From Gnetum montanum (Eukaryota > Streptophyta > Gnetopsida > Gnetales > Gnetaceae): 29,267 bases of DNA. Made by a program: the position numbers and the translations under genes. How positions within the stretch are numbered: the stretch's first letter is position 1; each line of letters starts with the position of its first letter. The notes beneath the pieces were generated by a model, which ran no database searches, was not told the DNA's origin, and saw only the letters and a list, made by a program, of their open reading frames with translations. The stretch spans positions 9,276-38,542 of the forward strand of contig MNCI01002930.1 of the NCBI GenBank assembly GCA_015680685.1, read 5' to 3'. This document shows positions 1 to 12,031 of this stretch, one piece after another.

Positions 1-381
1 CTTTGAGCACATGCATTACATGTGGTAATCCCAGTAACGATTAGCGTTTGGTAGCCACAGTTGCACAGTTCAGGGTGTGTACGATAAGTGGGAACGAATG
101 CTGACGCTAGTTAATTTAGACTTAGGACATTAGTTAGAGTAGTTAGTTCTCTCAACCCTTCACCCCTTAGCATAGGAGATAAACCTGAAAAGACCAAGAA
201 AATCATATACCTCGAACTTACTTAACCATACACCGTGACAACAAGTAAGTCTAGGAAGACAACGATTAATTAACCCCAAGTGTTCCTTGCAGCATTTAGG
301 CATTTAGTCTACAGAGTTTGACCGGATCGTGCGTGCTACGCTCGTTTCGTATGGTTGAGTGTAGGGGCACCTCGCCACTCA
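1..381 (+). mobile_element. LTR fragment, same family as the right-hand gypsy element
   Basis: The reverse complement of this stretch aligns almost base for base with 28080-28490, including the runs TCGTTGTCTTCCTAGACTTA and CACGGTGTATGGTTAAGTAA and the end GCCACTCA. Similarity stops at 381, where the copy ends in CA, matching the TG at 28080 in the other copy. It is therefore the 3' part of an LTR on the plus strand, opposite to the right-hand element. Sequence after 381 does not resemble the interior next to 28080, so this is probably a solo or 3' LTR. Its other end lies outside the window. Confidence 0.85.
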
Positions 382-1803
382 TCACCAACCAAGCATGGCC
401 TTATGTCGAATGACTTGCTACCTTATGAGAGATATTGTGACCTATAACTTATCAATCTCTAGGATGGACCCAACCTCAACCCATCGACCTTTTCCTATAT
501 CATCAATCCCTCTGCACATACTCCATACTCAAAACAGCACCAACTACCAACTTATCAACTGTGAAAATACACCCATGGCTCTACACATCAACTATGAAGA
601 TACACCCATGGCTCTACACACTATCTGTTGCCAACCATAATGAATCTAGTCCTATCCATGAATACATTGTGCATTTTGGTAACACAGGCACCAATGGTTG
701 GCTTTGCAATTTAGGATGCCTTGAGCATTGTTTGATTTGTGTGCTATGGGTAAGGGTCACCCTTCTTGTTGGTCTATCAAGTTTGTCCAACTAAAGATCT
801 ACCTTGGGCCTATGCTACCCCTTTTTTGGTCCCTTAAGTCTGTCTAACTAAAGCTCTTTGTAGGTCAATGTGGCTCCCCCTTTTTATGTACTTTGTTTTT
901 TTCTTAAGTAGTATTGTGCTTTTGAGTATTTTTGAGATAAAACAAAAAGAGAAACCTAAATCCCCACCTTTATTTTGTCATATATTTCATATTTCATACG
1001 GTTAATTGGAATGAAAGATTAAATTAACCATGGTGCCAACTGTATCAAGAAGGAAGCTACAGAGGTCCACACTTTGGTTCCCATGAGAGGAGGAAACTAC
1101 GTTATCCATGTCCCAGACAAAGATGCAGATCCATTTTCTACGGCATCCATATTGCATATGAAAGCCACAAGTTCATTGTTTCTTGTTCATTCACTGCCAG
1201 GTAGGTTCTCATTCAAGGAACATGAGACAACCTCAAAATAAATTGATCGTAAAGGTGCCACAACCTTTTCCTTGAAACATGGAGTATCAGATGTTTGCAA
1301 CCGAGGATGTAAGAAATCTGAAAACAAGCATTTTGAATGGTTTTCCAAATGTTGCAAAAATTCTTTCCACTGCCGTATAAGGAGTGTGAATTTCTGTATA
1401 CATATTGATAAAACTTAATATTATTTTGCTCTCTATATCGATGACTTAAAAATTTGATTGCAGCAAACATTTTATGTCAAGATTACATTGCCGACTAGAG
1501 TTAAGGAAGTAAATCCATAAGGAAACGAAAAGGCAAATACATATATTTATAGAGCAAGCATTTTTTTCCAATAGACTTGATTTTGCAGGAGCTCGAGGCA
1601 CTCATCATCTACCTCTTAACAAAGTGAGATAATATTATTTAAGAAAATTGCATAAACCCTCATTATGCCTAAATCATAAAATGAACTTTTGCTGTTCTTG
1701 GTAATATGGTACTAGAACCATGGTGTCACTCCTTGGTCCTAGCTGAAGCATTAAATCAATGTTGTATATTTAAAACCCATGGTGACTTTGTTGCTTAATT
1801 TGG
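382..1803. other. Intergenic stretch downstream of the broken host gene
   Basis: No gene is recognisable. It contains a 33-bp tandem duplication (555-620) and a purine-rich run near 940-955. Short open frames show no family motif and are not reported as genes. Confidence 0.5.
555..620. repeat. 33-bp direct tandem duplication
   Basis: Two adjacent copies (555-587 and 588-620) begin TCAACT and end CCATGGCTCTACACA. They differ only at two G/A positions (TGTGAAAAT versus TATGAAGAT). Confidence 0.9.
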
Positions 1804-1893
1804 TCAAACAACGTATGTTGCTTGTAGATATTCAATTATTTCAGCACTTTCAAACATCCTCACTCCAATGTTTGGATCCTCCAAATATGGTAC
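1804..1893 (-). pseudogene. Exon 11: last exon with the natural stop
   Basis: 90 nt, acceptor ATACTTCTCAG, phase 0. It reads VPYLEDPNIGVRMFESAEI then IEYLQATYVV and ends in TGA at 1806-1804, the expected C-terminus of the family. There is no damage in this exon. Confidence 0.9.
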
Positions 1894-2075
1894 CTGAGAA
1901 GTATGAACCAGAATATCATTCTTCAACAATAAATTGATGGAGGATAGCAAAGGACAAAACATTAGATAATTTTTATAGTCATGAAAGGTAAAAGCCATTT
2001 GTTAAGCAGCACTCAATGTAACTTTTTACGAAGTGAAATTATAAAATAAGTCTCCCAGGATATGGGGTACAAAAC

Positions 2076-2124
2076 CTGAAAGTGCCCTGTTTTCTCATAA
2101 AGAACTTGCTGGTTTGCACTTCCA
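2076..2124 (-). pseudogene. Exon 10
   Basis: 49 nt, acceptor CTCGTTAG, donor GTTTTGTA. Joined to exon 9 it gives S-GSANQQVLYEKTGHFQ. QVLxEKTGHFQ is conserved. The usual SCARGSPKRQ-like stretch is shorter by three residues and altered, which may be decay or a missed 9-nt microexon. Confidence 0.85.
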
Positions 2125-2482
2125 CTAACGAGATGTTAAGTCAAATAGACCTACTGCAGACTCAAGTGTTATCTAATTTTAAAATATCCTTTTAAATAGG
2201 AAAAAAAAGTTCAATATTAGCATAAAATCACTTGACGTATGACGAGGAACAGAGATTACAGTACGCTAATAGAAACTACAAGTAGAAAATGTAATATCTC
2301 TCAGTGGTTCAAGGTTCATCTTTCACACCACCACTTAGAGATGGTATAAAGGTTTTCCAATTTATAGTTTGCAGAAAAAGAAAATGGTGATTTTTTTAAA
2401 CAACTAAACATTTTTACATTCAGGACATTAGATTGCGAAGATAAGTCCACAAAATTTATTGATTTAATAGTATGGATTGTAC

Positions 2483-2550
2483 CTATGGTACACATGGGGC
2501 AACTCTAGCTCCACCAAGGTTTCTCTCACAATTTTGCAAAAAGGAGATGC
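2483..2550 (-). pseudogene. Exon 9: start of the second thioredoxin-fold domain
   Basis: 68 nt, acceptor CATGTAG, donor GTACAATC. It reads ASPFCKIVRETLVELELPH then VYH, ending in phase 2. SPFC is the domain 2 counterpart of CPxC, as in the family. There is no stop in this exon. Confidence 0.88.
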
Positions 2551-4489
2551 CTACATGTTAAAAATAATTATTTGCAATCTATAAGCTATGATACAAACAT
2601 AAAATTTGCAGCTGGGAAAGAAAAGCACGGAAATTTCTATCAGAATTTTACGACATTATATGAGAAACAAATCTTCTTTGGATTTTTTAAGAGCATATCA
2701 TATTACCTCTTTAAAAAAACAAAAGGATTACATCTTTGGAGAGGGGACCTTAGGGCAATGTACCTGCAGTTGATTTTCCGAACTTGATCTTTCTTATACT
2801 TAATTGCATATTCTTCCATGAAGTATTTATTCAGTGCATTTTACTCACTCTTCTCTAGATCCTTCAATATTAACCAATTTTGTGTATGGCTGGAGGCCAC
2901 TGTGAGAGCAGAATATCACAGGTGCACTGTGAACCTGGTAGCTATACAGATGGCTAGATGTACTTGATAATACAAATTGGCAACATGATTTCAATTTTTA
3001 TGCTTCTTGCCAAATCAATCATATGTCAGAATGGTAGAGCATTGATGCCAATGGTACTTGAATTTTCATTTACTTTTACAAGCTTTAGAAATTTAAATCA
3101 GAATTTAGGAGTCGATATGATGAAAGAAGAGAGCAAGAAGAATCTCCACCACATTCAAGAAGAGATTAAGACATAATGGCTAGGATAAAAATAAAAGATT
3201 TTAAAGAGAGAGAATTTAATTTTCATTTTGAAAAACTCCAGAGTTGGAGGGGAAAAAATATTGGTTTCAAAGATCTTGAATCCAATGAATCAAGAAGGGA
3301 GATGGTAACTCCAAAGTACAATTTATCATTCAATGGCATCTAGCAGCCATTGTCATAATCCGGATACCATGCTGATAAATGAAAAATTACTGCCAATTAT
3401 TTGAAGATTTATTTCCATCTTATAAGCCTTGAACACAAATGATTTGATATTTAGTCTAGTACTAAATCTTTTAAACAGCCTTGTGACCAGTTTAAAAAAT
3501 CAATTTGCACATTGAAAATCATAAAGCACCAAGGCTTTCTTGTGGATCTTTCTAGTAGTGTTGGGATCCTGTGGAAAAGGATCTACAAGATATGATACGT
3601 GAAACTAAGATACGTAGTTGTTACAATCTTTCAATTCCACATAAATTACCTTTCATCTCAGGAAGCAAGGTGCAACATTTATCTCTATATTTACACCCAA
3701 CTGTTTTGTGTAAAGTTATAGATCCATCAATGTATAGAATTTGCAAAGATGTACTGGTAATAAGTGGGTGCCTGGTGAGGGACCTTGGATTATTCTGTTT
3801 GGGACTTGAATTCCTTCAATGTTATTCTAGGCCAAGAGTTATGATGGGATCATGAAGGCTGAAGGTAAGGCCACAAAGATGGTGACTAGTGACCATGAAG
3901 TGTGACAATGCAATGCATAGGAGTCATGAAGATGCAGCCACTTATGAAAAAAATGGCTACAAGCCCCTTACAAATGCTTGCAAAGCAAAAACACAGAGTT
4001 ATGTATGATGGGTAATGATTGTTACAACGATAGCCACGAGCAACAATGAAAGTTGCTGTCGAAATCTAAAATACAAAAACAGGCAAGAAAGAAAAGAGGA
4101 TCGACGATAAAATGTGGAGAATGCCTCCCTCCCCATAGGTCATGGCCTTTGGGCAACAGGATGGCACCAACCACATCAAGTTCCTTTGCAAGGCTAGAGT
4201 AATTGCTATTGCACACCTAGATCTCATCTTCATTTCTCATGAGAGTTTCCCTTGTTTGGTCAAGATGCATGGGTCACATTTGAGAAGCACCATGGAATCA
4301 GATTTTGAGTGATTAAAGATACTATGCAGAAATTGTATTTGGCCATATTGTCTGATGATCTGACAACGAGATGAATAAGTCAGCACACAAATTAGGTCCT
4401 TGAATCAAAAAAGTTCTAGATAGATATCATCAAGACATGTTGCAACTTGAACTGCCAAGGACTCTACCATGATCAAAAAAATAAAGTCT

Positions 4490-5150
4490 GGAATAGCTCC
4501 AGCAATTCAGATGGTGTACAAACTGACATGCCCAAAGTTATGAATATTAAAACAATGGCTTGAAGGTTTGGTTTAAAAGCAATATTTGTGACCCTCAAAA
4601 TCTCCCTTTGGTGCTCCTGTGTTTTTTGTCACCAAGGAAGACGAATCCTCGAGGTTGTGTGTTTACTACAGATTACCAAATAAACACAACTATAAAGAAC
4701 AAGTATCTGGTGTCGTTGATATCAGATCTCTTCAACCACATCACTGAGGCACTATATTTTACCTGGTTGGATTTAAGCCAAGGTCATTATCACGTCAAAA
4801 TAGCATGAGGTGATTAGAAGAACACTACATGTGTCACCAGGTATGGGGCCTATGAATGGGCTGTCATGCTTTTCAGGCTTTATAGCACTCCAGCCACTTT
4901 CTGTGCTCTTATAAATAATACTTTCATTCATTTCTGAATGAAATTGTGGTTGTCTACTTGATGACATCTTGATATACAGCCAAACTCTGAAGGAACATGT
5001 TCTGCATCGTCAGATGGTCTTTGAAAAGTTGTGGCAAAGTCAGTTGTATGTAAGAAGATAAGTGTCAATTTGCTTAAACAGAAATGAAATTCCTTGGGCA
5101 TATTGTCAGACATGGGATGATTAAACCTAATTGTAACGAACCACTTGCTT
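4490..5150 (+). pseudogene. Ty3/gypsy reverse transcriptase relic
   Basis: With frameshifts and stops, the plus strand shows SPFGAPVFFV (part in a shifted frame), LISDLFNHITEALYFTWLDL, TCVTRYGAYEW, the catalytic VYLDDILIYS region (with one base missing at 4958-4962, so it is shifted) and the HFLGH-type block near 5091-5105. This order is that of a Ty3/gypsy RT, of chromovirus-like flavour. Just upstream, near 4105-4150, KCGECLPPHRSW resembles a gag zinc knuckle. The gap between them is too short for a whole protease, so the relic is internally deleted. It runs opposite to the host gene. Confidence 0.8.
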
Positions 5151-5921
5151 TGTTCGAAAAGGCTAATTGGAATAGTAATAAATTTGTTGACCATATTTTT
5201 ATATGTATTATGATTAAATGTTTAAATACTTTATGCATAAGAAATATGATTTAAAATACATGCTGGGAATGTTTTAGAATAATAAATATAAATAATATAT
5301 GGGAAAACAAAATATTTTCCATTCTATTTCAACAGAGATGCTGAGAAACAGAGGACAATGCTCTAAGGTGTGCCTCAAGAGCTAAAATAGGGATGTTGAG
5401 ATGCAAATGAATGCTCATATTGAGGAACTTGACCTATGAATCAAATTGGAGGAACCTGACCCATGAATCAGGGATATTGTGTGTAGATACTATAGCTTTA
5501 TATTTTATTTTATTTTGTGCATTGCTCTTTTTAGTTTAAAATAGTGGAGTATAAGTACCTTCTCCATTGCTGTAGAAAGGTCATGTGACGACCTTTCAGG
5601 GATCATAAGACAATGGGAAAATTCACATCGCTGATGACTTGAAAAAGAAGGTGCCTTATTTGATTATGTATCTTGAATTGCCCTTGTCATGAATCTATTT
5701 GAAAACTCTTTCCTTGCATCTTATGACAATTCTGAATGATAAAGAGATAGATATTATGTTGGAATGTTCAAGAGGAATTGAACCTAAGATCTAGCAAAAT
5801 CTGAATTCTAAAATATCAAAAATTGTTGATTTAGGAATTGAACTTGCAACCTATGAATATACATACTTTATTGATTTTATTATAGTGATAATGAAGAGAA
5901 TTGAACTCATGATCCATTGCT

Positions 5922-5946
5922 AGAGAGAGAGAGAGAGAGAGAGAGA
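5922..5946. repeat. (GA)n microsatellite
   Basis: About 12 uninterrupted GA units in intron 8. Confidence 0.95.
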
Positions 5947-5960
5947 TAACTTTAAAAAGA

Positions 5961-6054
5961 AAGAAAAGAATACGGACAGTCCCCAACAAGTTAGTTACAA
6001 GAAACCAAAGAAAAGAATATGAACAGTCCCCAACAAGTCAATTACAAGAAACCA
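5961..6054. repeat. 47-bp direct tandem duplication
   Basis: Copies at 5961-6007 and 6008-6054 share AAGAAAAGAATA, ACAGTCCCCAACAAGT and TTACAAGAAACCA. A few transitions separate them. Confidence 0.85.
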
Positions 6055-7553
6055 TTCATTATCCGTTATTCCACCTACAAATAGGAAGAGGAGGAGAAAA
6101 AAAAAAGGGACACACACAAGGCAAAAGTAGCTTTGCAGAACACAAAAAGAAAAAAAGAGAGAAGGATACATCAACAAGGGGTGTGGTTGCAAAGGAAGAG
6201 AAGACTGTCGCTACTACAAGAGATAGCAAAGAAAAAGAAAACAAGAGCTCCAATATTCGGATAATTCCTCCTAGTAAGCAAGATATCTAAGCAATGAGGT
6301 AAAATGATCCATCTTTGTTATGTTTGATAATGGCTAGCAAAGGCTGATTTTCTCAAACTTTTCTCTTCTTGCTTGTCTAACCACCTTCACAATGCTTGTA
6401 TGAAAATATCAAGATTGTTGTTGTAAGCTTAGACTTATTTTTTTGGATCTCTCCGCCCGTCCTCTGCACTCTCATACTTAAATGACTTGGATGAGAGTTG
6501 TTTCTGTAACGATTCAGAAACACCCATAACGATTTGGGGCATTTTTGGCGAGGGGTTGCCAACAGGGGCTATGGATCCCTGATATGAGGATTGGTACCGC
6601 CAGCAAAAAGCGAGAGTATCCTTGAGCCCATCGATAATTGTGAATTGTTCAATTCTTGGAATTTGGTTAGAATTCGGTTGATAAACCCCTTTTGAATGCA
6701 TAAATCTTGGATCTGAATCTTGAATTATACTTCTTTTTCCTATACCTTCTCAAGTCTGATTTTAATATCTTTCTATAAGTTGATGGAGTGGGGAAAAACC
6801 TATGTTAATTTATGATTGAATGATTATTCTCTGCTATTGAACATATGAATTTCCTGATTGAATGATTAATGGTAAATTGGTTACAAGAGTTGAATTTAGA
6901 TGATCTTGTTTTGTGTGTTGCTGGAAATTATAAAATATTATTATGTGATTGAGCAAATAAGAGATTATTAATTTTTCTGCTTTTGTGGTCATTTCTTTGG
7001 TTTTCAAATGTGTAAATGATCCCAATTAAATATTTTTTTTAGGTTGAATAATAAAAAGTTTAATTTTTTTTTAATCTAATAAATCTTGCACAAATATTTT
7101 GCTATGCCTATTTCTTTTTAAAAGTATTTCTTAATTCTTAAATTAATATTGATTGACCTGTTTCAAAGCTAGATCTAGGCATTGTTGATCTCATTTTAAT
7201 TTTAAAGGTTAATGCTAGTTCAATTGTTGTAGCAAGAAAGCCATATGGGCATTTTCTTCTTTCAACTAGCTTTCTTTTTAGGGGGCTTTGGATGCTAGCT
7301 CTTGCTCCCTATGAGTGGGTGTTACACTAATCCTTGGGTAGAAGTCTGGCATGTATCCACGGTTCTTATATTTGGGAAGTTATGAAAATGCCTACCAAGA
7401 AACACATTTTCTGGTTACATAAAACTCTGAATGTGTTTATTCCAGAAATCATGCTTAAAATTTTAAAACCCAACACAACAGAATGATTTATTTAAGGCAA
7501 ATTTCTTTTAAAGAAAATTACAACATAATACAACAGTGGCAGAAAATACTAAC

Positions 7554-7599
7554 CTCATATGCCTATAAATCAATTGGCTTTTCTGGACATTTTGCTGGA
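7554..7599 (-). pseudogene. Exon 8 with a TAG stop
   Basis: 46 nt, acceptor TTTATAG, donor GTTAGTA. It reads PAKCPEKPIDL, then TAG (7565-7563), then AYE. Relatives have tryptophan in that place (LWAYE type), so TGG became TAG by one transition. The exon starts domain 2. Confidence 0.82.
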
Positions 7600-8164
7600 C
7601 TATAAATAGATCCCTGTGAACATTTGAGTTGTTTGATGACAACACAGTAATATCCCAAATAAAAATACCAGATTGATCCACATGCTTCTCATGGATAGCC
7701 CTATTGATGCATTAACAATGATCTACTTATTTAACATTGTAGAAAACTATGAGACAATTATAATAAATATAATCATCCCAGTTAAACATGCATAAATGAC
7801 CAGCACCCAGACAGTTATATGCATTGCTTTATCATGTAAGGAATTAACATAAATCAAAAGGTTCTCCTAATCCCTTGCACCCAGCTTTGTTTATGAATTA
7901 GCAGTGAATAACAAGAAAAATTAAAGTGATCGATTATCCCTTATGACATGCTATGCAAATAAAACTAACTGTTAGAAAGCCTAAGGATAACATCGTGGAA
8001 ACACTTTCATCCCCTGAAATAAGTAGCAAATATTAACAATCATTAATGCTGCACTTGTTCAATAATGCAGCTATTTTAAGTAATGACTGAAAAAGGATAA
8101 ACAATTGCTATTTTGGCTGTTAAACATGCAATTTATTAAATTCTAGTGGATAATCAGCACAAAT

Positions 8165-8286
8165 GACAATTTGCATCATCCACTCTTATAGACACTTCTC
8201 AAATAAATAGAGGAGTGCTGCTAATGACAATTTGCATCATCCAGTCTTATTGACACTTCTCAAATAAATAGAGGAGTGCTGCTAAT
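8165..8286. repeat. 61-bp direct tandem duplication
   Basis: Copies at 8165-8225 and 8226-8286 begin GACAATTTGCATCATCCA and end GAGGAGTGCTGCTAAT. They differ at two positions. Confidence 0.93.
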
Positions 8287-8536
8287 ATGGCTATTCCATT
8301 TGGGAATTCCCCATTCTAACTTGCTTAAATTTTGTTACAATGCATTCAAAATAAACATTAGAAACTAAAATAGTAGAAATTACAAAAATAAGAATATTCC
8401 TTCAAGATCATTGTACTACATATCTAACTTTAATAATATAATCTCTTTTTACTTGTTCCATATATGTGTGGGTATATATATATTACTTCAAGAAACATTA
8501 TGTCCATTTGCAGTTAGCTACTATGCATCATCTTAC

Positions 8537-8576
8537 AGATCCATAGAACATAAAAATGGCCCAGTAGCCCTTGCAG
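8537..8576 (-). pseudogene. Exon 7, tentative
   Basis: 40 nt between acceptor ATATTTAG and a strong donor GTAAGATG. Phases fit exon 6 (one base left over) and exon 8 (two needed), giving PARATGPFLCSMDL. The sequence only weakly resembles the family's hydrophobic inter-domain linker and is several residues shorter. It is chosen on splice borders, phase and place; the true exon could be deleted or lie elsewhere. Confidence 0.35.
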
Positions 8577-9690
8577 CTAAATATTATACATGATTTTGTT
8601 ACTCTCATCTGAAGTTAAGTGTGGATTAGCAAACTCTATCAAAAATCAAGAAAAGATTTGCCTATCTATATATCTACCTTATCAGCATCTTCAGTGTTTC
8701 AAATTTCAGAGTTACTGACTGACCGTTCAATAGAAAACATAGGAAGCTCAACCTCCTGTTTCTACATAATGAGATCTAAGTAAATAGAGACTTTCCATTT
8801 TAAGAGATTTCATGATAGAACCATGTCCTCGGGTGTTAAAAGAAACTGAAGAAAGTCTTAGCCAAAATACAGAAGAGTATTACTAGTGAAGACAAAAATA
8901 ATGTATATTCACATGTAATAGTTTTCAGTAAACCCTTCAGGCCTTGACGTCCTGTTAAAAAGTTTTTCCAGAAAACAAGAAAAATAACCATAAAATCAAC
9001 AAATAAAAGCCAAAGCTAAAAAGCCCACATGATGATAGGAAACCCATTAATATTTCAGTTATACAAGCATCTCTATAACATTCTGCTTTCAAAATTTTCA
9101 AAGAAAACAGGTTTTGAGAGCAATCCTACCTCCATTCAAATTACTTCAGGTTGAGGTTATAAGTAGAAGCTTACTATTTTCTCGTGAAATCATGACATCT
9201 TTTTTGGCAAAGTGCAGTGGCAATTGAAAGCCAATATGTTATATGTTAATCAATAACCAAATATTTTTACAAATGTATAAAAGCCCAGTTTAAAAAATGA
9301 TAGTTTTCTAATATTTATTGAGTTTGATCAAGTCACCCTAATGTGTACAAATATTTAAATAACTAAATGAGTCAAATTATATTAAAACATTTTTTTCAAA
9401 TAGGTAAAAAGATGAGTGTACGCATGATACAAAATAGATTTAAAGTATATCTCCTTAGCGTTAACACAATTATTTCAACTAGTAATTTAGTATTTTATAT
9501 AAATCTAAATCCCACAGAATTTTTAAAAAATAGAATTATCTCTTCCAATTTTATTTATATGAATTTTATGTTTATGCAAGACAAAGAAATTTATTGGTTT
9601 ACGCAAAATCGTAAGATGAAAAGAAATAGCAAGGTTACCATAATGTTTAGCCAAATATTTGATTATGTCATCAAATTCATACATTGATAC

Positions 9691-10327
9691 TGTTATAATC
9701 AGATCTGAAAACACACTACAAATGCTCTAGAGAAATTATTAAAACCCTACAGATCTGAATAAATCATTAGAGGCAAAATATTGCGTTGTAGCAGGTCAAG
9801 AAACACTATAAATCACTCTCAAAACATTCTAAACTCTAGCAAACATTTGCTGTGATAAAAAAATGAAAGCAGAATGAAAATAGTAAAAATAGCACAAGAA
9901 CACAGAGAGTTATGTAATTCGGGCCCTTTTTACCCTACTTCCACAACAATGCTGATCTGTCTTCTATTCTTCTCAAATCTTTAGGACACAAGCCGTCCTT
10001 GTAACTTTTCCAAACACCCAAGCTGTTATTCCAACAGATCTCAGATCAACACCAACAAGACTCACATCTCCAAGGTAAAACCTTGAAACAATGCTTTCAC
10101 TTCAAAACACACCTTAAAGGCTACCCCAAGCCTTCTATTTATGAAGAAACATGAGGACCAAACCCAATCCTAATACATGTGGGATAAAGCATCAAGCCTC
10201 CTATTTATGAGGAAACATGAGGACCAAACCCCAATCCTAATACATGTGGGATAAAACACATCCCCACATCAAATGCAACATAAAAGGAAATACAACAATT
10301 AATGTATTTGTCTTCATTTTTCCAACA
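9691..10327 (-). mobile_element. Solo LTR of Copia type, 637 bp, inserted in exon 6
   Basis: On the minus strand it starts TGTTGGAAAAATG and ends TTATAACA, so TGTT/AACA form the usual short inverted ends. It is flanked on both sides by GATAC (9686-9690 and 10328-10332), a 5-bp target duplication. Taking it out restores a continuous exon frame, independent proof of the borders. The plus-strand text AACACAGAGAGTTATGTAATTC resembles a block common in plant Copia LTRs (recalled). No internal domain is present, so it arose by LTR-LTR recombination. Confidence 0.9.
10127..10258. repeat. 66-bp tandem duplication inside the solo LTR
   Basis: Copies at 10127-10192 and 10193-10258 share TATTTATGA, GAAACATGAGGACCAAACC and AATCCTAATACATGTGGGAT. 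The TATTTATGA piece could hold the LTR's TATA region on the minus strand (TCATAAATA), which would then be doubled. Confidence 0.88.
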
Positions 10328-11849
10328 GATACACCTTTCTTTAGATCCACCTATAATGAAAAATAAGACCTTTTATCATATGAAGACCATGTACATGATA
10401 TACGTACATTTTCAAGAATTGTACATAGTAAAATACGAAAAACATGTCTTTGTCTGAATTTAAGACATTTAACCTTCTGGAATAATGTTTAGTAAAAAAA
10501 AATATAAAAGTAGATGAATCATTCATATAATGTAAACCAAGAAATGCAATCACACAATAGTAAAAAATGAAAATTTCGTTTTCAACAAAAAAAGGTTAAT
10601 TGAAACATTTGAACTCATTTCTAAGACCTCAGGTTATACGCCTCAATGCTTATTAACCACATTTCATCTTGAAAGTTTTTCTCTTCTTGGATGTTGTGTA
10701 TGAATACTTTGTAAAGCCATTAATGTAAGCAATGTCAATTAACAAAGTTGATGTTACACAGATAGCCAAACATAGAATATTATCATCAATTCATCCACCT
10801 ACTTAACTGAATAGCCCATGTTGGGATAAAGGCACCAAGATGACTATCAATTGACAAAGATAAATATCACATTCTTATTGATGCTGGTGATGATATGATT
10901 TAATGCATAAATGGTATCCACTTATTGAAAGATATATTGAGAGCTCAAAAAATATTGTATTGAATCAAAGATACTTTGACTATGAGAGAGAAAAAAAAGT
11001 AGACAACTATCAAGGGCATCAATTAAAGAAACAAAAAACAACTAGTAAGGGCAATCATGTGATATAACCATGTAAACATGGACGGGGTAAGCATAAGCAA
11101 TGTTTAAGCCAATTTTTTTTAATGATGTAGGATCAAACATCCTTACAGTACACCTTCTAGCAAGAATAAATTGAAGGATATGTAGCTTACTCTTCACAAA
11201 GAGGTTAAGTCCTGATAGCAATTATGGTTCAATTTGCACCCCAAAGTAGGGTGAACAACATGATAAATATTAATTGTCACAAGAACAAAAGAAAAATTTT
11301 TAAGTACTTCTAATTCCAACTCCTTTAAGCACCAAAAAGCATTACACTAATCTAATCAAGTTAATCAAGATTAAGACAAAAGTAAGAAAAGAAAAATACA
11401 ATAGAAGCACATCAAAACACACCAAAATTTTGGACAAAAGTAAGAAAAACAAAAAATACCAAAACTACATAAGAACATACCAAAATTTTATAGTAGTTCA
11501 TCTTGGGCCTATACCACTATCACATCGTCATCATCGTTGTCGTCATCCTAGCCTTGTCCCAATAAAATGGGGTAAGCTATTAAGGATCATCACCTAGATG
11601 ATCAATGCTCATCCCACCAAGGCGTGGTCTTGAGGCGACTATCACATGGACTTCCTAATTCTTTTCATTTTCATCCAAATTGAAATTCCTTTTTTATCCA
11701 ATTCTAATCTCTAGGTTACCACTCTCCCAATCACAATCATGAGATTTTTCAAACTAATTCTTAATCTACATGAAGAGAAAAATACCAAGATTTAGTGATG
11801 TTGATGTAGTTCCTTAACAATGCACCAATAAAAATCAAGTTCTAGTACA

Positions 11850-12031
11850 TACAATGGAGTGATGATAAGGTGCTTGTTTCTCAAGTTGAAAACTGTGAGT
11901 TTGAGCCTAGGCATAGCCATAGCCACTTGAAGAGGTTAGGCTTTCACTCATCCACCAATCCTCTCAACATTCTACTTAGTGGGATAAGCATAGAAGCTCT
12001 AGATGATGATCCCTTCAGATAATAAAAAAAA
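11850..12031 (+). mobile_element. Possible tRNA-derived SINE
   Basis: A box-A-like TGATGATAAGG is followed about 40 bases later by a box-B-like GAGTTTGAGCC, the spacing and pattern of a tRNA-derived pol III promoter. A body of about 120 bases follows and ends in an A-rich tail (AATAAAAAAAA). No clear target duplication was found, so this is tentative. Confidence 0.33.

Larger units (their letters stand above)
2551..7553. other. Intron 8, about 5 kb, with retroelement debris
   Basis: Between exons 9 and 8. It holds a plus-strand gypsy reverse transcriptase relic (4490-5150), a possible gag zinc knuckle near 4105-4150, a GA microsatellite and a 47-bp tandem duplication. Near 6530-6620 a GC-richer bit with TTTGGCGAGGGGTTGCC resembles an LTR-edge or primer-site region, without proof. 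In 2560-3850 and 6700-7550 I see nothing recognisable. Confidence 0.55.
7600..9602. other. Introns 6 and 7 region
   Basis: Apart from the tentative exon 7 (8537-8576) and the 61-bp tandem duplication at 8165-8286, I see no gene or recognisable element here. Confidence 0.4.
9603..10350 (-). pseudogene. Exon 6 interrupted by a solo LTR
   Basis: Minus-strand coding starts at 10350 after acceptor TTATAG with codons for VDLKKG. It is cut after 10328 by an LTR (9691-10327) and resumes from 9690 with SMYEFDDIIKYLAKHYG, ending at donor GTAAACC at 9602. Removing the LTR and one GATAC copy leaves 106 nt in frame, starting in phase 0 and ending in phase 1. VDxxxGVSMYExDDIIKYL is a strongly conserved family block, usually VDPNTG. 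Three changes in that motif show further decay. Confidence 0.87.

Noticed and set aside
9367-9687. 106-codon plus-strand open frame
   Set aside because: It is antisense to exon 6 and the flanking intron, is AT-driven, and shows no domain motif.
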